A stretch of 16,261 nt of DNA from Lentisphaerota bacterium (GTDB lineage Bacteria > Verrucomicrobiota > Kiritimatiellia > RFP12 > UBA1067). Shown piece after piece: positions 9,043-15,391 of this stretch. Positions within the stretch are counted from its first letter, which is position 1. The number at the start of each line of letters is the position of its first letter. The DNA lies in contig JALHET010000019.1 of assembly GCA_022839525.1 (NCBI GenBank), positions 1 through 16,261 of the forward strand, read 5' to 3'. The notes under the pieces were generated by a model, which saw nothing but the letters and a program-made list of their open reading frames with translations, was not told the DNA's origin and did no database searches. A program made the translations under genes and the position numbers.

Positions 9043-10182
9043 ATGAATAACCAGATCTGGCTGATGACGTCGGCTTTTCCCAAACTCACATTCGCGCAGG
9101 TGATCAAAAAGGCCAAGGCCGTGGGCGCACAGGGACTGGAGCTCTGTGTATTCCGTCGCGACGGGACGCGACAAGACCATGTGGCCACGCATTTGGATTA
9201 CGAGAACTTTTCGCTGGATGACGCCAAGAAGGTGCTCGCCGCCTGCGAGGCCGAAGGCGTGCGGATTTCCGTTGGCGCATACGATAACCTGCTGGGCGGT
9301 GATCCCGCAGTCTGCGAGGCGAACCGGAACCACATCCTGAAGCTGATCCGCATGGCGCATCTGCTGGGCGGCGACGCCAACGATGTCTGCGTCGGCACGT
9401 TTGTCGGCTACAATCACGAGCTAGGCAAAGAAGACGGCGGGTTCGCCAAGAATCTCGAACGCTTTGCCAAGGTCTTCAAGCCGATCGTCAAATACGCCGA
9501 GAGCCTCGGCGTGACGCTGATCTACGAGAACTGTCCGATGGAGGGGTGGCGCCCGGTTTCCACGCCGACCACTTACAACAACCTGCCCTGCACGCTCGCG
9601 GCCCGTAAGCTGATGTACGCCCTCATTCCGAGCAAGGCGCACGGCGAAACGTACGACCCGTCCCACGACGCATGGCAGAACATCGACCCGGTCGCGGTCA
9701 TCAAGAACACGGACTTCTCGCGGCTGCACCGCGTCCATATCAAGGGCACGCGCAACCGTGCGGATAGCCTCGCCGCGATCCAGTGGGGCCGTCTCTATCC
9801 GATGCAGCAGGTCGACGCGAAGCTCGCCAGAAAAGCGGGCGTCTGCCAGCCCGCCTGCGAATGGGATCGCCACCACTACGACCCGAAGCTTCCGGGCTTT
9901 GGCGGTTCCGACAGCATCGATTGGTTCGCGTTCTTCAAGACGCTGATGGACAAGGGTTTTGAAAGGCCGTTCGTGATCGAGAACGAGGCGGACAACTCCT
10001 CGCATACCGGCAACGCCGCCGCGACGCTTCAGGGTTTCGCTTCCACCGTGATGTCGATGGCGCCTGCCGTCTGGTCGCTGGATGCCGACAAGGGGTGGTG
10101 GTTCAACCCGAAGAACCTCCCGGCGCTCAAGCCCGCCGCGAAAAAAGACGTTCCGGTCGTCACGATGAAAGACTTGACGTAG
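9043..10182 (+). CDS. Sugar phosphate isomerase/epimerase-like TIM barrel protein
   Basis: 379 residues with the xylose-isomerase-like TIM barrel fold (AP endonuclease 2 superfamily). The substrate is unknown; relatives isomerise or epimerise sugars and inositols using a divalent metal. Metal-site candidates are Glu162 (LIYENC), Asp205 with His208 (YDPSHDAW), His232 (RVHIKG) and Glu313 (VIENEAD), which fit the usual Glu-Asp-His-Glu order. The YDPSH and VHIKGTR segments resemble bacterial enzymes of the myo-inositol/sugar catabolism type. The protein is about 100 residues longer than the smallest family members, through insertions at about 165-205 and 240-290 and a C-terminal extension with GWWFNPKN. 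No signal peptide is seen, so it is cytoplasmic. The ribosome binding site is weak (AGGA at 9027-9030, 12 nt away). pheS follows 30 nt downstream. Confidence 0.85.
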   Translation: MNNQIWLMTSAFPKLTFAQVIKKAKAVGAQGLELCVFRRDGTRQDHVATHLDYENFSLDDAKKVLAACEAEGVRISVGAYDNLLGGDPAVCEANRNHILKLIRMAHLLGGDANDVCVGTFVGYNHELGKEDGGFAKNLERFAKVFKPIVKYAESLGVTLIYENCPMEGWRPVSTPTTYNNLPCTLAARKLMYALIPSKAHGETYDPSHDAWQNIDPVAVIKNTDFSRLHRVHIKGTRNRADSLAAIQWGRLYPMQQVDAKLARKAGVCQPACEWDRHHYDPKLPGFGGSDSIDWFAFFKTLMDKGFERPFVIENEADNSSHTGNAAATLQGFASTVMSMAPAVWSLDADKGWWFNPKNLPALKPAAKKDVPVVTMKDLT

Positions 10183-10212
10183 GGTTTATTTTTTCCGGAA
10201 AGCGAAGGGGTT

Positions 10213-11250
10213 ATGACACTTGCGGAATTGGACGCGCAACAGGCGCAATCGTTGGCTGAAGTGGCCGCAGCGGCGGATGCTGCCGCGCTGGAACAGATAC
10301 GTATCCGTTATCTCGGGCGCAACGGGTTGCTGCCTGCCATCATCAAGCACATGAAAGACGTGCCCCCGGCGGATCGCCCGGAGTTCGGCAAGCGCGTGCA
10401 GGCATGGCGTGCGGCGCTGGAAGCGTCTCTCGCCGATAGAGTGGCGGGCGCGGGTACGGTCAAGAAAGAGGAGGGCGCGTTTGACTGCACGTTGCCGGGG
10501 CGCTGGTTCGCGCCCGGCGCCAAGCATCCGGTCTCCCGCGTGATCGAGGAGACGGCCGCGATTTTTGCGCGGCTCGGCTTTACCGTGGCGGACGGGCCGG
10601 ACATCGAGAGCCGGTTCAACAATTTCACGGCACTGAACACGCCCGCGCATCACCCTTCGATGGACGCATCGGACACGTTCTGGCTGACCGGCGACCTGCT
10701 GCTCCGCACGCAGACCTCGCCGGTGCAGATCCGCATAATGACGCAACACACCCCGCCCGTGCGCATCATCACGCCGGGACGGACCTACCGGCGCGATACG
10801 ACCGACGCAACGCACAGCGCGAACTTCCATCAGATCGAAGGGCTGTATGTGGACACGAAACCGGTGTCGCTGGCCGACCTGAAATCAACGCTCGCCTATT
10901 ACGCCAAGGAGATGATGGGTTCCAAGGCGGGTGTGCGTTTCCGTCCGCACTTCTTCCCGTTCACAGAACCGAGCGTGGAGGTGGACTTCTCTTGTCACGT
11001 GTGCGGCGGCAAAGGCTGCCGCGTCTGCAAGATGAGCGGCTGGATCGAGATCGCGGGCGCGGGCATGGTGGATCCGCGCGTCTACGGGCATGTCAACTGT
11101 GCCCGTGGCGATTCGGCGTACGACCCGGAGAAAGTCTATGGCTACGCTTTCGGCTTCGGCGTCGAACGCATCGCGATGGTCAAGTACGGTATCCCCGACA
11201 TCCGCTGGTTGTACGAGAACGACATGCGCTTCCTGAGCCAGTTGGCATGA
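10213..11250 (+). CDS. pheS: Phenylalanine--tRNA ligase alpha subunit
   Basis: 345 residues, full length for the catalytic subunit of the (alpha-beta)2 enzyme that charges tRNA-Phe. The N-terminal coiled-coil tRNA arm spans about 1-80. Class II motif 1 lies around HPVSRVIEETAAIF (105-118), motif 2 around FHQIEGLYVD (205-214) and motif 3 is GFGVERIAM (314-322). The four-cysteine element C261-x2-C264, C269-x2-C272 followed by GW, typical of many bacterial PheS proteins, is present. The ATG is preceded by AAGGGG. The beta-subunit gene pheT, usually directly downstream, is absent here; the next gene is rpmH. It may be co-transcribed with the TIM barrel gene, since no terminator is seen in the 30-nt gap. 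Confidence 0.97.
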   Translation: MTLAELDAQQAQSLAEVAAAADAAALEQIRIRYLGRNGLLPAIIKHMKDVPPADRPEFGKRVQAWRAALEASLADRVAGAGTVKKEEGAFDCTLPGRWFAPGAKHPVSRVIEETAAIFARLGFTVADGPDIESRFNNFTALNTPAHHPSMDASDTFWLTGDLLLRTQTSPVQIRIMTQHTPPVRIITPGRTYRRDTTDATHSANFHQIEGLYVDTKPVSLADLKSTLAYYAKEMMGSKAGVRFRPHFFPFTEPSVEVDFSCHVCGGKGCRVCKMSGWIEIAGAGMVDPRVYGHVNCARGDSAYDPEKVYGYAFGFGVERIAMVKYGIPDIRWLYENDMRFLSQLA

Positions 11251-11298
11251 CCATGACATAATCCCGGAACTTTTCGCTGAAAATGGTGGGGGTGTGAG

Positions 11299-11327
11299 TT
11301 GACCATTCAACCGCTCTGTGATATTTT
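11299..11327 (+). promoter_or_regulatory. Sigma70-type promoter for rpmH-rnpA-yidD-yidC
   Basis: -35 TTGACC (11299-11304), 17-bp spacer, -10 TATTTT (11322-11327), in an AT-rich patch unlike the surrounding GC-rich DNA. Transcription would start near 11334, about 38 nt before the rpmH ATG. Spacing and hexamers fit the housekeeping consensus well. Confidence 0.7.
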
Positions 11328-11371
11328 AATTAACTCTTTTTAAGCAAGGAATTAAGTAGGAGAATCGAACG

Positions 11372-11509
11372 ATGAAGATGATGTGGCAGCCCTCGAAAAT
11401 CAAGCGTGCCCGCAAGATCGGGTTCCGCGCCCGCATGTCTACCCGGGGGGGGCGCGCGCTGATTAACGCCCGCCGCCGTAAAGGACGCATCCGCCTGACG
11501 CAGGTGTAA
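11372..11509 (+). CDS. rpmH: 50S ribosomal protein L34
   Basis: 45 residues, the usual length for L34, a basic protein of the large subunit. The translation begins [18 protein letters not shown] and continues through [21 protein letters not shown], matching the family closely ([23 protein letters not shown]). AGGAG at 11358-11362 lies 9 nt before the ATG. The gene is short and easily missed. A run of eight G residues (11445-11452) lies within the Arg-Gly-Gly codons. The position directly before rnpA is the near-universal bacterial arrangement, with a strong promoter upstream as expected for a ribosomal gene. Confidence 0.97.
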   Translation: MKMMWQPSKIKRARKIGFRARMSTRGGRALINARRRKGRIRLTQV

Positions 11510-11530
11510 CCGTGATCGCCGGACGGCATC

Positions 11531-11917
11531 ATGAACGGCTCGAATCAGAATGTGGACAGAGGTGTGCCCCTGTCGGGCTCTTTCAGACTTGATTCATCAA
11601 AATACACGAGCGTTTTTGCTGAAAAAAGGTCGTTTCACGGTCGTTCAGTGGTGGTTTGGGTAAGAAGGGCGTCAGACGCCGGTCGCAGGGCCGGCGTTAT
11701 TGTTTCTAAGCGGACGTTCCGGCTTGCGGTAGACCGCAATCGGGCCAAACGTCTGATGCGTGAGGCGTTCCGCTTGAGCCGGAAGAACCTTGTGCCAGAG
11801 GTGGATCTGATCCTGATCGCCCGCGCAGGGCTTGCGGGCAAGAAATGCCAGGATGTGATGCGCGATTTCGAGGCGGTGTGCCGCAGGGCGAAAGTCTGGC
11901 AGCCGGAAGAACCCTAG
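11531..11917 (+). CDS. rnpA: Ribonuclease P protein component
   Basis: 128 residues, normal for the small basic protein that binds the RNase P RNA and helps it cleave 5' leaders from precursor tRNAs. The signature AVDRNRAKRLMREAFR, containing the conserved RNR motif, is at about residues 74-89. It is followed by DLILIARAG, and the N-terminal substrate-binding region SFRLDSSKYTSVFAEKRSF is recognisable. It begins 21 nt after rpmH. No strong ribosome binding site precedes the ATG, so translation may depend partly on coupling with rpmH. Confidence 0.95.
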   Translation: MNGSNQNVDRGVPLSGSFRLDSSKYTSVFAEKRSFHGRSVVVWVRRASDAGRRAGVIVSKRTFRLAVDRNRAKRLMREAFRLSRKNLVPEVDLILIARAGLAGKKCQDVMRDFEAVCRRAKVWQPEEP

Positions 11918-11938
11918 GGGGTGCCGCGAATGCGTGAC

Positions 11939-11943
11939 GGAGG
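11939..11943 (+). promoter_or_regulatory. Ribosome binding site deciding the yidD start
   Basis: GGAGG lies 5 nt before the ATG at 11949. It favours that start over an in-frame GTG at 11934, which would overlap this motif and add five residues. Confidence 0.65.
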
Positions 11944-11948
11944 TGCGG

Positions 11949-12233
11949 ATGAAACGGATACTGTCCGCCGTCGGCCACCTCGTGGGAGGCGTGCTGATTG
12001 CCTGTGTGCGGGCGTATCAGGTGGTGCTGTCGCCGCACATCGGGAATTGTTGCCGTTTCACGCCTTCGTGCTCGGAGTATTGCATCGAAGCGTTGCGCAC
12101 GCACGGTGTCCTTGAGGGATGTTGGTTGGCGGTGCGGCGGATCATGCGGTGCCGGCCCTTTGGGCCGTCCGGGCACGATCCGGTGCCGCCCAAGAAAGAC
12201 GGTAAAAACGATGAGGCGGTTAGGCAAACTTGA
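11949..12233 (+). CDS. yidD: Membrane protein insertion efficiency factor YidD
   Basis: 94 residues. The DUF37/YidD core is clear: AYQVVLSPHIGNCCRFTPSC, then SEYCIEALRTHG and RRIMRCRPFGPSGHDPVP. YidD is a small membrane-associated protein that assists YidC in inserting inner-membrane proteins. The N-terminal 20 residues form an amphipathic or hydrophobic helix (AVGHLVGGVLIACV). The C-terminus ends in a short charged tail. It sits between rnpA (31 nt upstream) and yidC (45 nt downstream), the conserved order. Confidence 0.95.
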   Translation: MKRILSAVGHLVGGVLIACVRAYQVVLSPHIGNCCRFTPSCSEYCIEALRTHGVLEGCWLAVRRIMRCRPFGPSGHDPVPPKKDGKNDEAVRQT

Positions 12234-12278
12234 GGGAAGCTTAACCCGTGAACCAATTGAATCCGACACGTTTAGATC

Positions 12279-14084
12279 ATGAACAAACAAGAACGCATCA
12301 TTGTCATCCTTCTCGGTCTCGCGTTGGCCGGGTGGGTCTTCCACAGTAATAAGCAGGCTGCGAAACGGGCGAAAGAGTCGGCGCAGAACCGGCCGCCTGC
12401 GGCGGCTGTCCCGATGACGAACGCTCCCGCCTCCACGCCGGCTCTGGTTGCGTCCGCTCCGGCGGCTGGCCTGCCCGCCGCGGAGGAAGAGGCGGCTCCG
12501 GCTGTTCCCGCCGTCCCCGAAGAGGTGGTGACGCTGAAGAGCGGGGAAATGGACGTGTCGGTTTCTTCGCATGGTGCCGTGCTCAAGCAGGTGACGCTGA
12601 GCACGTTTAACTCTGAGCCGGGTAAAGCGGGCGCGAAGAATCCGCCGGTGATGCTGGATTTCGCGTCCGCACCAGGGTTGGAGCTTTCCGGCATTCCGGG
12701 GTTGCCCGGCAATGCGGTGTATCGCGTGGAACGGGATGATGAGGGGAAGGCGGTGACGCTTATCGCGGCGGCGCAGGGTTTAGCGGTTACGCGCCGCATC
12801 GAGCTGCAGAAGGATTACGTGGTCAAGGTCACGGACACGTTCCGCAATACGGGCGGGAGCGTGATCACGCTGGGCACGAACGGTGTGGGGATGGGTGTGA
12901 TGCGCAAGGGGGGGTCGAAAAACGAGATGCTATCGTTCGATTCGTTGCCCGCTATGAATGCCGCAAAGGTTCGTCATTGGGGTTCCGAAAAGGCTACCAA
13001 ACCGTATCTGGTCAGTGGCGGTGCGGGAGGGTTCGGCTGCGGCGGCGCGCCGTCGGCGGCTGGTATGCCCGATCACGTCACCGTGCCCATTCTCGAGTCC
13101 CAGTCGTGGATCGCACTCAAATCGCGCTTTTTCGTGACGTTTTTCTCATCGTCAGAGGCGAACTGCGGGTTCACCGCCCGGATGGCGCGCGATGTCGCCA
13201 GTCCGGTCTATGTCTTGAGGGATCTCTCGGCCCGTGTCCTTTTTCCCGGGCGTGTGCTGGGGCAGGGTGAAACGCTGGCGCGGGATTATTCGCTCTACAT
13301 CGGCCCGAAGAAGCTTTCCCTTTTGCAGGCGATGGGCAACCGGATGGATGCGGTGATGGAGTTCGGGACGTTCACGTGGTTCTGCAAGCTGCTGGTGCCG
13401 ACGCTTAACTTTTTCCACCGTATCATTCCCGATTACGGTGTGGCGATCATCCTGCTCACTTTTCTGGTGCGCATCATCTTCTGGCCGCTCACGCACAAGA
13501 GCACGGTGAGCATGAGGAAGATGCAAGAGATCCAGCCTAAGCTGAAAGAGATCCAAAAGCAGTTCAAAGACAATCCGCAGAAGATGCAGCAGGAGACGTG
13601 GGCGCTTTACCGGGAGAACAAGGTGAACCCCCTGTCGAGTTGTCTGCCGATGCTGATACAGATTCCGGTGTTCATCGCGCTTTTCACGGTGTTGCGCAGC
13701 GCGGTTGAGTTGAGGTATGCGCCGTTTCTCTGGATCGCCGACCTGAGCGAGCCCGAGAACCTGCTGGCCGGGGTGCTGCCGATCCCGCTGAACATCCTGC
13801 CGTTCCTGATGTCCGGCACCATGGCGTTGCAGAGCTATCTGACGCCGTCGATGGGTGACCCGCAGCAGCAGAGGATGATGATGGTCATGATGCCGATCAT
13901 GATGCTCGTCATGTTCTACAGTTTTCCGTCCGCGCTTTCACTCTACTGGACCGTGAGCCAGATCCTGTCGATCGTCCAGATGCTGATCCTGCGGAAGAAG
14001 GGTGCGCGGCAGCTTGCGGTGGACACCGGTGTGGCGGAGGGCGTGCCGCTCACGCGCCAGCAGCGCCGCCACGGGGAAAAATAG
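12279..14084 (+). CDS. yidC: Membrane protein insertase YidC (Gram-negative type)
   Basis: 601 residues. TM1 is at about 6-22. A Pro/Ala-rich linker (36-82) leads to the large periplasmic beta-sandwich domain (about 85-345). The conserved five-helix insertase core follows (about 360-575). The groove arginine is Arg398 in FLVRIIFWPLT, followed by the cytoplasmic helical hairpin (MRKMQEIQPKLKEIQKQF). NPLSSCLPMLIQIPVFIALF is also characteristic. It inserts and folds inner-membrane proteins with or without SecYEG. The full periplasmic domain implies a Gram-negative envelope. The tail after TM6 is short and basic (TRQQRRHGEK), which may bind ribosomes. No convincing Shine-Dalgarno sequence is seen before the ATG. 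Confidence 0.97.
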   Translation: MNKQERIIVILLGLALAGWVFHSNKQAAKRAKESAQNRPPAAAVPMTNAPASTPALVASAPAAGLPAAEEEAAPAVPAVPEEVVTLKSGEMDVSVSSHGAVLKQVTLSTFNSEPGKAGAKNPPVMLDFASAPGLELSGIPGLPGNAVYRVERDDEGKAVTLIAAAQGLAVTRRIELQKDYVVKVTDTFRNTGGSVITLGTNGVGMGVMRKGGSKNEMLSFDSLPAMNAAKVRHWGSEKATKPYLVSGGAGGFGCGGAPSAAGMPDHVTVPILESQSWIALKSRFFVTFFSSSEANCGFTARMARDVASPVYVLRDLSARVLFPGRVLGQGETLARDYSLYIGPKKLSLLQAMGNRMDAVMEFGTFTWFCKLLVPTLNFFHRIIPDYGVAIILLTFLVRIIFWPLTHKSTVSMRKMQEIQPKLKEIQKQFKDNPQKMQQETWALYRENKVNPLSSCLPMLIQIPVFIALFTVLRSAVELRYAPFLWIADLSEPENLLAGVLPIPLNILPFLMSGTMALQSYLTPSMGDPQQQRMMMVMMPIMMLVMFYSFPSALSLYWTVSQILSIVQMLILRKKGARQLAVDTGVAEGVPLTRQQRRHGEK

Positions 14085-14118
14085 TCCCGCTCGCTGTCCG
14101 TCAAACAGAAAAGACACC

Positions 14119-14304
14119 TCAGGTTTTTTGGGGCGTAAGCGTCTTCCCGCGCCCCGCATGTCCGCAGAACCTCCGGCTGCCGGTGAGCAGACGGAGGACG
14201 TGTTTTCGGTCGGTGCCCGTGACTTGGCAGAAGTCGTCGATCGCGACACTCTTGGCCTTCGTGCTCTTCAGCCACGCATAGGTGCGGCGCTTCGCGTCGA
14301 CGTA
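14119..14304 (-). pseudogene. Remnant of an IS-type transposase/integrase N-terminus
   Basis: Antisense open frame between yidC and the thiN gene. It encodes about 60 residues resembling the N-terminal helix-turn-helix of integrase-core transposases: KRRTYAWLKSTKAKSV, then DDFCQVTGTDRKHVLRLLTG. This parallels the family pattern in which a basic helix is followed by LDEFCxxTGYxRKxAIRLL. A stop at 14119 ends the frame, and no DDE catalytic core follows before yidC begins. The frame extends upstream to 14421 into the thiN gene, where it is only a shadow. It is read as a decayed insertion-sequence fragment. A chance antisense frame is the alternative; no inverted terminal repeats or target duplication were recognised. 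Confidence 0.5.
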
Positions 14305-14350
14305 TGCCAGTGTTGCCAACAATCCGGTTGACGGGAGAGGGAGCAGCGGT

Positions 14351-14360
14351 GTAACGTTAC
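14351..14360. repeat. 10-bp palindrome before thiN start
   Basis: GTAACGTTAC is a perfect palindrome ending 4 nt before the ATG of the thiamine pyrophosphokinase gene. Its position over the translation start region would suit an operator, but no family is recognised and a 10-bp palindrome can arise by chance. Confidence 0.3.
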
Positions 14361-14364
14361 GGAA

Positions 14365-14994
14365 ATGAAACTTGATCTGCCCAAGACAGCGGTTCTCGCG
14401 AATGGACAGTTCCCGATCCATACGGTGCCGTTGGCGGCGTTGCGTGCGGCGGAGCGCATCGTCTGCTGCGACGGCGCGGCCGAGCGTCTGGCTGGAGCCG
14501 GGCTGGAGCCGGCGTGGGTCGTGGGGGATTTGGACAGTCTTTCGGCGGCGGACTGCGAGCGTTACCGGGAAAAGCTGGTGCGCGTGCGCGAGCAGGAAAC
14601 GAATGACCTGACGAAAGCGGTTCGGTTCTGCCTGTCACGCGGTTGGCGTGAGCTGGTGATTGTCGGGGCGACGGGGCTGCGGGAGGACCACACGCTTGGC
14701 AACCTCTCCCTGCTGGCCGATTTCGCACGGGCCGCTTCGGTGCTGATGTTGACCGACACGGGCTGGTTCACGCCGTTGACGGCCTCGGCGCGGTTGCCGT
14801 CGCGCGAGGGGCAACAGGTCTCTGTCTTTTCCTTTGATCCGGAAACGGCTGTGTCCGCCGAAGGGCTGAGGTATCCCGTGAACGGGTTGCGGCTGACCCG
14901 CTGGTGGCAGGCGGCGTTGAATGAGGCCTGCGGCGACTCATTCAGCCTTACGTTCAAAGGCGGCCCTTTGTTGGTGTATCAAACCTATGCGTGA
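14365..14994 (+). CDS. thiN: Thiamine pyrophosphokinase
   Basis: 209 residues, full length for the enzyme that transfers pyrophosphate from ATP to thiamine, giving thiamine diphosphate. Motifs: CDGAAERL (35-42), the metal/phosphate motif GDLDS (54-58), QETNDLTKA (77-85) and GATGLREDHTLGNLSLL (101-117). The C-terminal beta-domain spans about 130-209. The substrate-side TRWW (178-181) resembles the thiamine-contacting region. The product is the cofactor of the oxidoreductase encoded upstream in this window, though the genes are far apart and not co-transcribed. The ribosome binding site is weak (ACGGAA). The start overlaps the antisense remnant region. The next gene begins 94 nt downstream. Confidence 0.92.
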   Translation: MKLDLPKTAVLANGQFPIHTVPLAALRAAERIVCCDGAAERLAGAGLEPAWVVGDLDSLSAADCERYREKLVRVREQETNDLTKAVRFCLSRGWRELVIVGATGLREDHTLGNLSLLADFARAASVLMLTDTGWFTPLTASARLPSREGQQVSVFSFDPETAVSAEGLRYPVNGLRLTRWWQAALNEACGDSFSLTFKGGPLLVYQTYA

Positions 14995-15034
14995 CACGCG
15001 AAGATATTCCTGAAAGTATAGGCAACGGTTTTCT

Positions 15035-15069
15035 CCTGCTGTGGCGCGTCAGCCTTGAACGCCGGCAGG
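15035..15069 (+). other. Possible hairpin upstream of the small membrane protein gene
   Basis: CCTGC (15035-15039) and GGCG (15043-15046) can pair with CGCC (15060-15063) and GCAGG (15065-15069), giving a two-part stem with a 13-nt loop. No T-run follows, so it is not a classical terminator. It lies 20 nt before the ATG at 15089 and could affect translation. Confidence 0.25.
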
Positions 15070-15088
15070 ATAAGCCAGAAAGGGCAGA

Positions 15089-15388
15089 ATGAAGTTTCCA
15101 ATTTTTGAGGCGGTCATGCTGGTCTGCTTCGGCATGGCGTGGCCGGTTTCAATCCTCAAATCGTGGCGGTCGCGGACGAACAAGGGCAAGAGCCGTTTTT
15201 TCATGCTCATCGTTTTTGTCGGCTACCTCTCGGGGCTTGCCCACAAGCTGTGGTGGCAGGAAAAGATAGACGGGGTGGTCTGGCTCTATCTGTTGAATGC
15301 CGTGATGGTGGCGATCGACGGTGTTCTCTATTACCGGAACACCGGGTTCGACAAAAAGGCGTTGAGGTACGGAATTCCAAAGGAATAA
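15089..15388 (+). CDS. Small three-helix membrane protein, SemiSWEET/PQ-loop-like
   Basis: 99 residues with three hydrophobic segments at about 4-22, 36-54 and 62-82. After the first helix comes WPVSILKSWRSRTNKGKS, close to the PQ-loop style of SemiSWEET half-transporters (proline near the end of helix 1, then a basic loop). An Asn (N70) lies in helix 3 where SemiSWEET proteins carry a substrate-contacting Asn. Known SemiSWEETs dimerise to carry sugars; here transport is only an inference. AGGG at 15081-15084 precedes the ATG. The next gene starts 3 nt after the stop, so the two proteins probably work together. A conserved membrane protein of unknown function is the safe description. Confidence 0.7.
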   Translation: MKFPIFEAVMLVCFGMAWPVSILKSWRSRTNKGKSRFFMLIVFVGYLSGLAHKLWWQEKIDGVVWLYLLNAVMVAIDGVLYYRNTGFDKKALRYGIPKE

Positions 15389-15391
15389 GCT

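Noticed and set aside
10186..10830. Minus-strand frame opposite pheS
   Set aside because: PheS motifs occupy the plus strand; the antisense peptide has no family features.
11251..11371. Possible replication origin beside rpmH
   Set aside because: The region is AT-rich and next to rpmH, but no cluster of DnaA boxes (TTATCCACA-like) is visible and dnaA is absent. The AT-richness is explained by the rpmH promoter.
14085..14130. Terminator after yidC
   Set aside because: A T-run (GGTTTTTTGG) is present near 14120, but no GC-rich hairpin precedes it, so no intrinsic terminator is called.
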